DNA of 64,000 nucleotides, taken from the NCBI GenBank assembly GCA_028583405.1, contig CM053251.1, positions 14,209,495 to 14,273,494 of the forward strand, given 5' to 3'. Positions 1 to 12,029 of the stretch are shown here, in pieces (the stretch's first letter is position 1; every line of letters starts with the position of its first letter). This DNA is from Pogonophryne albipinna. Its lineage: Eukaryota > Chordata > Actinopteri > Perciformes > Artedidraconidae. The notes beneath the pieces are model-generated. The model had not been told where the DNA came from and did not search any database. It was given only the letters and a program-made list of their open reading frames with translations. The position numbers and the translations under genes were made by a program.

Positions 1-1554
1 TGGTAAATGATCAATATGCAGTTACATTTTAATAAATGGTTGATGCAGTTTATTATTTGGCTTAACATAAGTCTACAGACAAGACTCTGATTGATTGTAA
101 AACGGTTTGTTTTTTAACAATAATTCACCACATCAGTATGACACATCTTTTGGTCTTTCATCCCGCTCACATTTTAGTGCTAAACACATTCTCTATCACA
201 GGCTATAGTGTAAATGTTCACACATATAATTCTATAGTTAATTACTTTTAAATGGCTTTTCATTCCGGATGGCAAATTAAAATGCAAATATTATCTGTGT
301 TTGACATTTTCCTTTATGACTACAATATGATGAATAGCACAAAGAGTAGTTGATGGCAGTACAGCCTTCACAAACACTGCTACACAACTCTCAACTGAAA
401 TTATAAATAACTGCGCAAAAGGCATTACATTTCAGCATTGAGACCGCCAGCAAATTCACTGACAAACGCTGAAGACCAACATTCAACCCCATACCCTGCA
501 CAACTTATCCCCCCCACAGTCCCACCACAGGGAGAAAGAGAAAAAAAAAGAAAGAAAAGATGAAAATAATGCTGTGGTAAGTAGTTCCAGCTAGCAGCGT
601 GCTGCCTGGAAAACCTGAAAAGGATTATGCTCTTCTGAAATGGACTGACTAGCAGATGGAGCGTGGGCAAATCTAGTAAATTCCAACAACCAGGTCTACA
701 AGAGCCATTACTGACACTTCCTCCTTTGTCACAAGCAAACTGGCTTTTAACACTGGTCATTTTTATATTTATACACACACACTGATTATATCCATTAGAA
801 GAGGAAGCCAGTTGGTCTGGACACAAGATTGTGCCATGAGGAATATTCCCAGCTCTGTGAAATTGTTTCACTCTCTAGTGTATGTGACTGAGCATAGCAA
901 CATATCATCTTATTACAGTTGGTCAAGTTTGGCTTCTACACTGCAGGCAGGTAAATTATGCCAGGAGGAACAGCCAACCTTATGCCTATAGTCCATAATA
1001 AACATGAAGCAACTCAAATGTGTACCAGGTCATTCTTCCACTGTGGCATTAAGGCATCGTTTGGATGCTTGCAGATTAAACGATCCATTGGGAGCAGGGT
1101 ATTAAGATTGATTGAGAGGACAGACTAAGGAGAAGGTTAAGGACCTTTGTGGGCATTATGTTACCGAGCAGCTCTAAGCTGCATTATATGCTGCTATGGA
1201 TGTCACAAAGAAGTCAGACTGTGTACAATCCCTCATAAGACATTTCTGTTCTGGCCTCAACTGTAATCAAGCTGCTGTGGAACTGTTTATAAAAATCATA
1301 TTTGCAATGATGATATTTTATCAAAAAGCAAACCCAATCAACTACATGCAAACAACACAATCAGTTTTGAAGAACAAAAGGAAAGGCCCAAAACACAACA
1401 AAAATAATGTGTTTTCTAGTAACACAGTAAATATGCCATATGTTTAAATCAGACTGCCAGTCTGTAGACCTCGTTTTAAATATCTTCCAACGTTCTTTTA
1501 ATTTCTTGGACAAAATTGCAGGATTCCTCATGATATGGTTTTGGGTGCTGTTTG
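1..1554. other. No supported feature
   Basis: AT-rich single-copy-looking DNA. Open frames here (for example on the minus strand at 425-871) have no recognisable domain and low-complexity composition. It lies downstream of the minus-strand AT-hook exon and may be its intron or 3' region. Confidence 0.5.
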
Positions 1555-1735
1555 ATTAAGCCAACGCTTTTATCCAAGGTTACTAACAAAGCACCTCTAC
1601 AGTGTTGGATTTAGTATCCCAAGGAAACTTGACATGTTGACTGCAGAGGCTAAGGATCAAACCTAAAACGGGATGGGGATCAAACCACTGACCCTCCGAT
1701 TTGTAGACAAAAATGTCCTCCATGACTAACAGCGG
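1555..1735. repeat. Old fish interspersed repeat fragment
   Basis: It contains acgcttttatccaa, the same string found in the L2-type tail at 14634-14647, followed by a degenerate stretch mentioning a start-of-line/ground-state pattern seen widely in fish repeats (gttgactgcag, accactgaccctc). It is diverged, with no visible target duplication. The family assignment is from memory of fish repeats. Confidence 0.45.
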
Positions 1736-1963
1736 CCTTCCATGTTTGATATATGACAAAATAACTATGACAAATAAAAATCAAGCAATAGCACGATCCA
1801 GATGCTATGGAGGAAGAAAGAAATCCATTATGCAAAGCTACGAAATCGAAGTGGAGTCTTATCCGAATTTTTTTTTTTAGATGGAAGTAAATATTAAATT
1901 ATTTTTCCACATCATAAACATACAAAAAAAGATTACTTTCAATATCCAAATATAAAAACATAC

Positions 1964-2152
1964 TTCTTTTTATTCTTAGACGTGGATGAGAGTGGCGCCT
2001 GCGGTAGGATGACAGCAGCATCCTTGCGCGGCCTTCCACGTGGTCGTTTGTCTGCGTGGGCAGGACTTCCTGTGGACGTGGCCCCGACACTGCTGGAGGG
2101 CGGTGAGGGTCCCTGGTCAGAGGGTTCCACAGTCTTATCCTCTGATGACATT
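1964..2152 (-). CDS. First coding exon of an AT-hook (HMGA-like) protein
   Basis: The minus strand reads a splice acceptor (tttgtttcag) directly followed by A-ATG at 2151, then about 62 codons, then a donor (AA|GTATGT) at 1964/1963. The protein begins MSSEDKTVEPSDQG, is rich in Ser/Pro, and at about residues 35-43 has KRPRGRPRK, a canonical AT-hook with the GRP core that inserts in the minor groove of AT-rich DNA. A Lys/Asn-rich stretch follows. An exon holding the start codon and the first AT-hook, with a non-coding exon before it, is the layout of HMGA1-type chromatin proteins, but only one hook is visible here and later exons were not found, so another AT-hook nuclear protein is possible. 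A non-coding 5' exon may lie at about 12.03-12.74 kb. The exon is well supported by both splice sites; the gene name is inference. Confidence 0.6.
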
Positions 2153-3548
2153 CTGAAACAAAGATGAGATAATGATAAGCGTTGTATGATAAGTAGGCTT
2201 TAAACATTTACTCAACTTTTGAAAACAGGTGCCGATGTTCACCCGTTTTGTTTTCATTATGTTTAGAAGCTTTCAAGGACTGGATATAAAAAAGGAGACA
2301 ATGGCATGGGAAGCATTCTGTAATCACTCCACATCCAGTGCTCTGGGTTTTCCATTTGCTGCAACCCACCCACTGAAAGAAAAGCCACAGCTCAATGGTA
2401 AATAAGGTGAATGCTGCCCTTTAGTTGTATTTTACAATGTGAAGTGTAGTTGAGAGCTGGCATGAGAGCACTGGTGACACAAAGGAACACAGAGTCTGAG
2501 GGAAATATCCATTGGCTATTTCCAAACGACACAAGAATCTCTCCAGCAGTCAAATTTGCCAAAATTGCATTGAATTTTTGTTGAGTTATCTGAATACAAT
2601 TTGCTCATGGGATGTACTTGTACACTGGAGTGAGAGAAATGGCAATTTTTGCTCCAGGCTGGGTCATGCCACTCTGCACCTCTCACATACCCGTGTCCCA
2701 TCAGATGCCTAAAACAGGGACAGACCTTTTTTCCATTGGTTCTTTTGGGGAAAAATAACCAATAATCAGCAGTGAACCGCTTCAACACGTGTATTTCGGT
2801 TTATTCATGGCATTCATTTTGTTATTCTACAGTATTGTTGTTTTATATTATTATTATTTGTTAATGTATATAACCCAATTTGTGTTCTTTGAAATTGAAA
2901 AGGATATTGTATTGTGTTTGTTACTTTCGTTGCAGTTGTATATGTCTTAAGTGTAATTTGGCTTGGCTTCCTATTTTGTATGGACATGCGTTTATTTTGA
3001 AGGAGAGTTAGCGCTGTTGACAGGAAGTTGTTGACAGGAACAACGTGACGGAGATTAACGGAGAAAAGTCATATCTAAAGACAGAGAGTAAACGGAAAAA
3101 AAACGAATATCCAAATGACGAAATTGAAACCCGAATAGTACTCCAACGAGCGAATATTCGGATACAGCTCTAATTCACATATGAACATAGGCATTCAAAT
3201 TAGCTGAATAAAAAAGAAGCAAAAAGATGGCAAGCAATGTTGTAGGCATATGTGATATAAGATGTGCATGTTTTCTACCACTTGAATGCTCGTAATTACA
3301 GTTTAAACAATCTAAACTAAATGTTGACCACTGGGCATTTCCCATGGATTTTTTCCAGTTAATTGACCTTTCTCCAAGCCATGCCCCCCACTGCTATTCA
3401 GTCAAGCCGTCTTGACTTGGCATAGAGCCCAATCTGTCACTAACTGCATACCTTGAAGAAAAACTATTTTGACTTTGACTTTGAAAAAGCGAAAGATCCA
3501 TTTCAGAGTGAAGCACAACAGACAAAGGCCTATGATATAAGTCTAAAG
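2153..3548. other. Intron-like DNA without a clear feature
   Basis: No gene seen. Position 3100-3175 ends in ggatacagctcta and has repeated gaatat motifs like one end of a hAT element, but I found no partner end or duplication. Nothing else supportable. Confidence 0.4.
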
Positions 3549-4876
3549 CAGGGGTAGCCAACACGGTGCCCGCGGGCACTCAGTCGCCCGCGGAGCATGT
3601 TCTAAAAATAGCTCGCCAAGCAAATCCAAAATTTATAAAATACACAAAACAAAAAAGGAAATGTTATTAAAAGAATCTACCCTATGCATAAACGAAACCT
3701 AAATCATAGCGAACTCTATCTACTTACTACAACTCTATATCTATCTAACACCCCTCCTCCCCCCACCCCCACAATGAATATCGACCAATCACGTTCTTGC
3801 TTGATTTGCGGGACCAGCGTTGCAGTCGGGAAGAAATGCAATGTGGCACCTCCCCGCTGATTTTCCTTCTGGCAGAATCTACACAACACATCAGCCCCAT
3901 TGAACACAGCCTAGTCATGCAAGCCTATACAGCACATGAGGGGCAGAGTTTTACTCTGTGTGTTGTAACTTGCATATATATATATTTATTGCACTTGACG
4001 CACACACGCATGGCGTAATCTCCACTGGGGACAGGGGGGGGGGGGACATGTCCCCCGCACTTTTCGAAATCCCGTTTGTGTCCCCCCACTTTACAAATAT
4101 GTTTATTATTATTTTTTAACGCAAGCCGTCCTCGCCACGGAGGAGCACACAGCCTCTGTGAGCGAGCGAGCGAGGGAGCTAGGGAGGGAGGGAGAGGGAG
4201 AGAGCGAGAGAGCTAGGGAGAGCACACTTTTATCTATTTAATATAAAGTAAGAAATCATTCCAACGTGTACTATAGGACAGTACAAAAAACAGTTTAAAA
4301 GGGGAGTGATCAGTAAAATATGCATAAAGAAAAAGATAGAATGCTAACTAGGTAACATAAGATAAGAATAAACAAGTTTAAATAATTTCTTATTGGTTGT
4401 GATAATATTCTAAAGATGTTTGGATTATTGAAAAGTATACAGTGTTGAGAGCTGTATCCATAAATTCATTTTGTGCTCAAAGTGCACCAGATTGATGCAT
4501 TTCACTTCAACATTTTAAAAAAACATCTTCCCGGGGGTGCATGCCCCAGGACCCCCCTAGATGAGGTGAGGACCCCCCTAGAGGATGTGAGGTCCCCCCT
4601 AGAGGATGTGAGGCCCCCCCCTAGAGGATGTGAGGCCCACCCCCAAATAAAGCAGGTTAAAATAATTTAATTGCATACATGTTATTTGAGTAAACACTGA
4701 AAACGGGTCCCACAGACCCAAACAGCACACAAAGGTTAAAGGTAAGCATATAATAATGTTAAAATGTGCTAAATATATACACTGCAAAAAAAAACAAAAA
4801 AAAGAGTAAAAGTAGCCCCTGACTTGTTTTATTTTTTTAAAGTAGCCCTCATCCTAAAAAAGGTTGGTGACCCCTG
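3549..4876. mobile_element. Non-autonomous hAT element, 8-bp TSD
   Basis: The ends are caggggtagccaac and gttggtgacccctg, imperfect inverted copies of each other, and the element is flanked by a perfect 8-bp duplication gtctaaag (3541-3548 and 4877-4884). That is the hAT signature. No transposase remains. The interior holds a G-run (4029-4048 area), a GA-rich block (4150-4230), a stretch shared with another hAT in this window (about 4255-4535 versus 9095-9405), and a tandem array at 4548-4640. Confidence 0.88.
4548..4640 (+). repeat. Short tandem repeat, about 21-bp unit
   Basis: Four imperfect copies of a unit built on cccccctagaggatgtgagg lie inside the hAT element, the first copy reading ctagatgaggtgagg. 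It looks like local slippage and has no coding meaning. Confidence 0.8.
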
Positions 4877-4884
4877 GTCTAAAG

Positions 4885-5931
4885 CATACATCCAGGATTT
4901 AAAACTGACTCAGCTGTACTCTGCTAATGTTATCTTGAAATATCTCAAAAGGTGATGTTTTGGAAACGTATATCCCCTTCCAACCACCCTGGGTCACGTC
5001 TATCAATATTACATATGCCCCAAGCACAATGTTAATCAGCAAAACCAGCCTGAAAATAAAGTCAGTCATCTGAATTGACTATGAAAGTCTTTCGAGAAAA
5101 GAAGAATAGTTGTCAGAACGCTGCATTCGAGGGGTGGGAATTAGCAAAGGGGAAATTCCATTTAGAAAAGCTTAAATCTTTCTCGAAATAGATGTACGAG
5201 TAGGAAACTCTATTGAACATCATAGAATAGGATATTCCTTAATTTAGTGTTCAGGTGGATTGTAACGAAAGAGGGTAGTTTTATTTATGTAGTTTTGTAA
5301 TTTTCATGATGAAACCTTTACGTTATCTCTCTTGCCTTTTATGACATGATCCGCATTAGCTGCGTTTGTCCACTAATATATCCAGGTTTTTAATTTGTAT
5401 TTGTTGAGATTGTGCAGTAGGGCTTTTGCTCTGACGTAGTACAGCAAATGTTCTGTTAATCACTGAGAGCTTAACTGTTGCATGATAAAAGTTTGTATGA
5501 ATAAAGATTGGCATCGATTTTATGTGGCTGACAGCACTGTCAAGACGCTAATTTCACAGTAGTACAGTGACCGAACACATTGAGCGTAGATGTGGATAGT
5601 GTAGTGATGACTGACTGCATCTGCTGATGTTGCACGGCTTTGGACATAGTGTATACTGGCAATATAGGCAACATTTGAGCATCCTGCATGTTAATGACCA
5701 GATACTTTTTACAGTAACTTTGATCTAGAAGAAATTCAATTATAAAAAGGCAGGAGAATTCTGAATATACATTTCTCATGTGCTCTGTGAAATCCAATGG
5801 TATGCTCATGTTGGTTTGTGTCCGCTGGACATGAAAGCTAAAGGCATCCGTTGGTTGAAACTGATTAATTAGCCCATTACACTATAAATAACAGCTGTGT
5901 TTAGGTGAGTTTATGTTGAAGTATTGGAGTT
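4885..5931. other. No supported feature
   Basis: AT-rich spacer between the hAT element and the LINE. Short open frames only, none with recognisable motifs. Confidence 0.45.
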
Positions 5932-5936
5932 TCAGG

Positions 5937-6371
5937 CTCTGCACTTTCCCTCCTCACCTCCTACCTCAAAGACCGCACCTACAGGGTATCTTGGGGAGGG
6001 TCCGACTCCGACCCTTGTCAATTATCTACGGGGGTCCCTCAGGGCTCTGTCCTCGTTCCCCTCCTCTTCTCTCTGAACACAAACTCGCTCGGATCGGTCA
6101 TTAGCCCGCATGGTTTTTCATACCATTGCTACGCTGACGACACTCAATTAATTTGGTCTTTTCCCCGTTCTGAAACTCATGTTGTCGCACGCATCTCTGC
6201 TTGTCTAGCAGACATCTCTCAGTGGATGTCTGCTCACCACCTCAAGCTCAACCTTGACAAGACTGAACTGCTTTTTCTTCCTGGAAAAGATTGTCCCACC
6301 TAACAATCAACATCGGCCCCTCTGTTGTTTCCCCGACTCAGACTGCAAGGAATCTGGGTGTGACCTTAGAT
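5937..6371 (+). pseudogene. LINE reverse transcriptase fragment (palm domain)
   Basis: Starting at 5937 the plus strand encodes SYLKDRTYRV, then GVPQGSVL and HCYADDTQL. These are RT palm motifs of L2-clade LINEs; YADD (6130-6141) holds the catalytic aspartates. The frame runs on through a QWMSAHHLKLN-like segment typical of these elements and shifts frame near 6300 before the hAT insertion at 6372. Only the middle of the RT is present, so it cannot be functional. Confidence 0.85.
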
Positions 6372-7601
6372 CAGGGATGTAAATTAAAGTGGACCTATTA
6401 TGCTATATTGGAAAAAATATATTGTAGGGCCATACCTATACAAATATAGGTCTGTGAAGTTTTTTGCTTAAAATACCAAACAGTTCACCCATTTTAGCCA
6501 TGCCTCATACTGCTCATACCCCTCTTGTGCAGCCCTGTTAGAGAAACGCGGATTTTGGGTCCTTAGCTTGAAATAAAAAGAGGAGGTGGAGCTAATGCCT
6601 GATCAGGATTCTACCGGAGATAAAGTTAAATTCTGTTGTAATAAAACGCCATCCTGTTCTTATCCACATCAAGGATTATTTCTGAAATAGTATGGATCTC
6701 AAATGCTTTTTCTCTTGGGGGTTTACCACAAGGTGAGTTCCTTTTTTGATTTCCTGCTTTTTAAACACATGCTCTCCAGTACAGGTTAGCTCTGAGTGTT
6801 AGCGAGGCTTGCTAATGTAAACAAAGACGAGATTACGTCCAAAACACGTTCAAAACGCATCAGGCATTGTTTCTGATAGCAATTTTCTGTGGGTCCGCTG
6901 CCGATTTGACGTCAGATTGGCAGCAAATCTGTATCCGCTCGTTGTACCCCTGTTTTTAAAAGATTTGGGTAGCCTACGGAGGAAAAGAGAGCAGGTTTTA
7001 TTTTCTGACGCTGCGTGAGTTCCCCGACGCACCGGGGACACATATTTATGTATAAAATACATCACAAAGTGCATTTTGCATGATAGGTCCCCTTTAATGT
7101 ATATTGTCTTGTGTCTGACGCGTTCTGAGAATGAACGTGCATATATTTACTTGTGTGCGCGAGTGTCACGCACATTTAAGTTAACCACAAGTTTACCTTG
7201 ACTTTCTAATGCTTCTAATGCCATTTTTGCCGAGGTTCAAGGCATTGGCTACAGACAAACGGTGCCATTTCTCCCACTAGTTCAAGCCATGATACTGTAT
7301 GTATGTATTGAATGCCTGTGTGTATACAGGGGCGCCGTTTACCGACAGGCAAGTGCTTGGACCAGATGGGGGCCCCCAAATAAGGTAGATTAATCCAATC
7401 CAACTTTATTTATATAGCACTTTAAAACCTCCTGACCAAAGTACATGCATAGCGTCGCCGAAACTGCTTCTTAATTTCAGTTTCGTTGCTCCGCTCCGGG
7501 GGTGTGGGGGGGGGGGGGGACTTTACTGGCATTGATCCGGACCATTGACCTTGTATAAAATTCACAAGTGGATCTTTAACAAAAAAGTTTGAGTACCCCT
7601 G
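6372..7601. mobile_element. hAT-like insertion inside the LINE
   Basis: The left end is cagggatgtaaa and the right end gagtacccctg, which as its complement reads caggggtactc. The flanking LINE sequence is duplicated as ccttagat (6364-6371) and ccctagat (7602-7609), 7 of 8 identical, and removing the insert restores the LINE frame context. A TTAA element sits 12 bp inside the left end, so little of the original left terminus is visible. The right part contains a G-run at 7504-7519 and a stretch ending in tttatttatatagcac, a common fish repeat tail. Confidence 0.7.
6384..7097. mobile_element. TTAA-flanked (piggyBac-like) MITE
   Basis: It starts TTAAAGTGGACCTATTATGC and ends with a near-perfect complement (18 of 20) terminating in TTAA. 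The TTAA at both edges is the piggyBac target duplication. No transposase is seen. It lies within the hAT insertion at 6372-7601, so it is the younger of the two. Confidence 0.82.
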
Positions 7602-7609
7602 CCCTAGAT

Positions 7610-8189
7610 GATAACCTGCCCTTCACTGCAACAACCCGCTGCTGCAGATACACTCTTTACAACATCAGGAGGATACGTCCCCTCCTGACCCAGAAAGCGA
7701 CGCAGCTTCTGGTCCAGGCTCTCGTCATCTCACGCCTAGACTACTGCAACTCCCTCCTGGCTGGTCTACCTGCATGTGCCATCCGTCCTCTGCAGCTCAT
7801 CCAGAATGCAGCAGCTCGTCTGGTCTTCAACCTTCCTAAATTCTCCCACACCGCTCCTCCGCTCCCTTCACTGGCTTCCAGTAACTGCTAGAATCCACTT
7901 CAAGACACTGGTACTTGCATTCCATGCTGTGAATGGTTCTGGCCCTTCCTAAATCCAGGACATGGTTAAACCATACACCCCAGCACGTGCACTCCGCTCT
8001 GCCAAACGGCTCGCTGCACCCTCACTGCGAGGGGGACCCAAGTTCCCATCAGCAAAAACACGTCGGTTTGCTATCCTGGCTCCAAAATGGTGGAATGAGT
8101 TCCACATTGACATCAGGACAGCAGAAAGCTTACACATCTTCTGGCGCAGACTGAAAACTCATCTCTTTCGACTCCACTTCGAGCAATAA
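7610..8189 (+). pseudogene. LINE ORF2 C-terminal fragment
   Basis: The plus strand continues the LINE coding region: ISRLDYCNSLLAGLP, IQNAAARLVFN and, after a frame change near 7890, WWNEFHIDIRTAESLHIFWR ending ...LFRLHFEQ and a stop. These blocks are the conserved C-terminal part of fish L2-type ORF2 downstream of the RT palm. At least two frame shifts show it is inactive. Confidence 0.82.
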
Positions 8190-8226
8190 AATGAAAAACA
8201 GAAAACAAAAAACTAAAACAAATGAA

Positions 8227-8292
8227 AAGCACTTATATACTAACAAAGCACTTACATACTAACAAAGCACTTACATACTAACAAAGGACTGG
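8227..8292 (+). repeat. Tandem repeat in LINE 3' UTR
   Basis: Three copies of a 20-bp unit (aagcacttacatactaacaa, the first with tatata) stand head to tail. Confidence 0.85.
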
Positions 8293-8410
8293 CTTATCTA
8301 AAGCCAGTTGAGTAGCACTTGAAATGTTTTGGCTCTATGAAACCAAATGTACTTATATGATTCTGTTTTCTTCAAGTTTGTATCTTCTTGGTCGATGCAC
8401 TTATTGTAAG

Positions 8411-9742
8411 TAGGGTTGGGTACCGAGAACCGGTTCCGGTTCGGAACCGGTTCCAACATTTCGATTCCAACGGCATCATTTAGAAATGTGAATTTCGGTT
8501 CCGCTTTTCGATGTCTGAGGAAATGTTTCTCGCCGCTCTCCGTAGCCTACTGTATGACTGCGGCGGGGCGGGAAATGTAGCGTTGTACCTACACTTCCTA
8601 CAGCGTAACCTGAGACCAGGGCCGGCCTGTCGCACTGGCGTTATAGATGTTCGTCTAGGGCGCCAGATCTGTGGAGGCACCGCGCTGACAGCTCTGGGAG
8701 GGGAAAAACATTTTTTTACCGTTGGTGCTCATCCTAATTTTCACGCTGTAAGTGATGAAAATGGGGGATGTTGGCTTATCTGGCACCTGCAGCTCACAGC
8801 CAAAGTGCGAGTGAGCGAGGGAGAAAGGGAGGGCGCTGTTGTTATTAGCATCTGGTGCTAGCTGCTCTAACGGAAGAAGAAGATGTTTCTACAATGATGT
8901 GGAGGGAGAGTCCTCTCCAGTCAGACTGAGAGGCTGATAACTACAGCTCAGTGAGGTAAAGGACAGTGTTTAGATAGTTCACTTTAGTCTAAGTTATCTC
9001 AGTGGGGCTCAAACGTTTTGATCACAATTTATGTAAACACATATTTCCAAGGCACTCCTTTATAATTATTGGGATAAAACAGGTTTGAAATCATTCCAAT
9101 GTATACTATAGGACAGTAAACCAGACATATCGTTTTAAACTGGAGAGATAAAAAAATATGCATAAATAAAATAGTAAAATAAGATATGAATGAACAACAA
9201 AAATAAAATACGTTACATGTATTTGTTATTGGCTATGGTAGGTTATTGGCTATGTTCACATACTTATTTGATTATTAAAATGTAAACCGATCTTTTTCAT
9301 ATGGGTGTTTAGAGTTGTACCCCCTAGATCTAGTCTCTAGTAATTCTGCTTAAAGTGCACCAGATTGAAGCATTTTACTTTAAAATGTTCAAACATTTCT
9401 TCCCGGTATGCCTGAGAAGGCAGATATGCTTGTCTTTCTCAACAAGAACTGTTTTTAAATGGGGGGGGGGGGGGGGTTCCTTTAAAAGTTGGACTGTTGT
9501 AGCTTCAGTGGTTCTCAGGTTACAGTTACATAGAAGTGAATATAAACAGACCAATTAATGTGAATATTACTGTAAACTAACCTGTGTAAAAGTTTCTCAA
9601 ATAAATGTAATTTTTTGGTGGAAGAAGCAATTTATAAATGTTTTACCCTGCCCCTCAAAGAATCGGAATTGAGAACCGGAATCGAAAAGTAGAATCGGAA
9701 TCGGAATCAGAATCGTGGAAATTCAAACGATACCCAACCCTA
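8411..9742. mobile_element. Non-autonomous hAT element in the LINE tail
   Basis: The termini are tagggttgggtaccg and its near complement cgatacccaacccta, flanked by a perfect 8-bp duplication attgtaag (8403-8410 and 9743-9750). The subterminal DNA is built of repeated ggaacc/ggttcc and aatcggaat motifs, as hAT ends often are. No transposase frame is seen. A run of 16 G lies at 9461-9476. The segment at about 9095-9405 is shared with the hAT at 3549-4876. Confidence 0.88.
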
Positions 9743-9795
9743 ATTGTAAGTCCCTTTGGATAAAAGCGTCAGCTAAATGAAATGTAATGTTAAGT

Positions 9796-12029
9796 ATATG
9801 GTGAAAGAAAAATATAGTATATAATTGTTAATGCTAGATTGAAAACGTTTTTTGTAGTCTTAGGACCAGGCAGTGGTGCATTTTAATACAAAAAGTATTA
9901 TTAAACCCTAGTATACTGTAGCCCAGCTTGATTGTAGTAATTATGCTTGTTGTGGGAGGTATTTTTTATTTTTCAAAAATGGTTGCCTCGTGTTATTGGA
10001 CATCAAGGTTGTTTTTTTAATCTAGACTGTCTTGTGCTTTGTTTATGTCTTTGTCTTTAACATATTAGGTCAATATTTGAAATAAGTGTTTTAACATTAA
10101 CATTATATCCTTTGGATACTTTTGTTTCCTTGTCTGATAAGCCATAAATAATGGCTAAATAAATGTAAAACCTCTTTAATAACTACAATGGACAAGAAAA
10201 ACCTGACTAAAATGAAACATATATTTTCCACTACTTTACGTAATTTACATCCAGGGTAATCCAAGTATTTAATAATGCAACCTCACAAACCTCCTTTAAT
10301 AAACCAAATTCACCTCAGTATTTGCACCACTATCCAAAACTAGTTTCAAGCAGGAGATAAAGTATGTTTTAACCACTAGTATTATTTCTGAAAGGCAGAT
10401 GCAAAACATTCTCAAAAGCCATCCGCTAACTTGTTTGTCTGTCCCAAAATAAAATTATATCAGAATAAATGATGACTAATATTTACGATGAGTCATGACA
10501 AAAGTCAATGTTGCTAGATGTAATCTTAATAAAGCAGAAAAATGCCACTAAAGTGGGGCTAATTTGACATTACATTGTATTCTTTGCCATTTCACTTCAT
10601 TTGTATAACACAATATCAATGCTGAGATGGGGTGCTTGGCACTACATTACATTAATGAGCTTTTAGAACATTTGTTTTGTCCTGAACATTTGTTTAAAAA
10701 TGACTTCTAATGGTGGTTTAATTATCTCAAAATTAAAAAAGGCAGGAGAGGCCTTAATGTGAGCTGTTAGATATTGTGGAACTGACACCATCTTTCTGTG
10801 GTAATTCTCTCTTTCCCCTATGTCTATATAAGCCTCCAGGCTCCGGACAGATGGTGGTACAATAACACCAAATATACCACGAGAAATATTAATAATTACA
10901 ATGGTTACACTGTCAGAACAATTGTTCAGAAAAGATGCTTGTGAGCCTAAATCCTTAGATAAGAAACAGGGTCTTACTGTTACCTGAAGCACTGTAAGTG
11001 GTGATGCAACATACATAAGTTGGATAAGGACCATTTTATAACCATATTTACAACTAGGGAAGCCTCAAATGATAGTGATGAGAATAACGTTTATTGTTAG
11101 GGCATCTCAGGCTAGGATCCGTTGACTACTAGGCAGTCACGACTACTACAGGCACAATTGGATACATGCTAACATTAGCTTTTGTTAACTCAAGCTTGGG
11201 CACAAAGCAGTTGCATACAGCTAGCAATAGCTAGCCTGTTGTGTTGAACTCTGTCGCCTTTTCTGTGGAGACCCCAGTCAAAAGTAACATTTACATCGCC
11301 TACATGTGACTGCATATGCACAGAGAAATCAATCAAAAGTTCATATTTAACTGGCATTACTATAGACTGGATTCTGCTTTAAGAGACATTAGTCGGTAGG
11401 ATAACTTTGAAAGAGGTTCACACAGCAAACAGGTTACCTAGGTTGCAGTTAGTTGGCCAACTCATCGTACTAGCGTGTAACTAACGCCTACTCCAAAACA
11501 CCAATCACTCATGCTTCAGCCTTTTGTTGTCCCACAGTTAATGTTAGTCTGAGGATGATGGCAAACTTAACGGGTAACCTCAACTACGCTGTCCGTAAGA
11601 CAAATTACTATCTACAGGGCAATGATGAGCATTTGTGCCCAACACACACAAAGGCTCGGTCTATCCATTGAAACGGAACTGTTCTGTGGAACTACAATGC
11701 TACACAAAAAGTGAAAATGATATACAATGACGTAAGCTTCGGTTGCTGCTTCTTGGTATACATTAGCAGTAGAAGTGTGTGAATGCTGACTGCATACAGT
11801 GTGTTAAACAGTGAAGCTATAACGTTACCCCTCTGTTTCTGTTTATATAGAACCTTTCTATTGAATGATCCGTTCCGTGGAATAGTCTGAGTCATGAAAG
11901 CCAAGGCGGCGACAAACCCCCAACATCAGACTGGAGGTGGATAATGTTGGCTCAGCTTTACTTCACAAGGTGAATGCTAAACAAATCTAGCGTGCATTAA
12001 AACAATTTAAACATCACACTGTAGCTTAC
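9796..12029. other. No supported feature
   Basis: AT-rich DNA. A 123-codon minus-strand open frame at 10663-11034 has no recognisable domain. Nothing else supportable; it may be intron of the minus-strand gene. Confidence 0.4.

Larger units (their letters stand above)
5932..9795 (+). mobile_element. L2/Maui-like LINE, 5'-truncated and interrupted
   Basis: Reverse-transcriptase sequence starts near 5937, is broken by a hAT insertion (6372-7601), resumes at 7610 and runs to a stop near 8189. The 3' untranslated part continues to cacttattgtaag at 8410, is broken again by a hAT (8411-9742), and finishes with tccctttggataaaagcg, the usual fish L2 3' end. Joining the coordinates across the two insertions gives a single colinear LINE of about 1.3 kb. 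The 5' boundary is approximate. It is a dead copy. Confidence 0.82.

Noticed and set aside
425..871. 148-codon minus-strand open frame
   Set aside because: No domain, Phe/Leu-rich low-complexity end from an A-rich stretch, no splice context.
3100..3175. Complete hAT element ending at 3174
   Set aside because: One end only; no complementary end or 8-bp duplication found upstream.
10663..11034. 123-codon minus-strand open frame as a gene
   Set aside because: No recognisable motif, no splice or promoter support, AT-rich composition like its surroundings.
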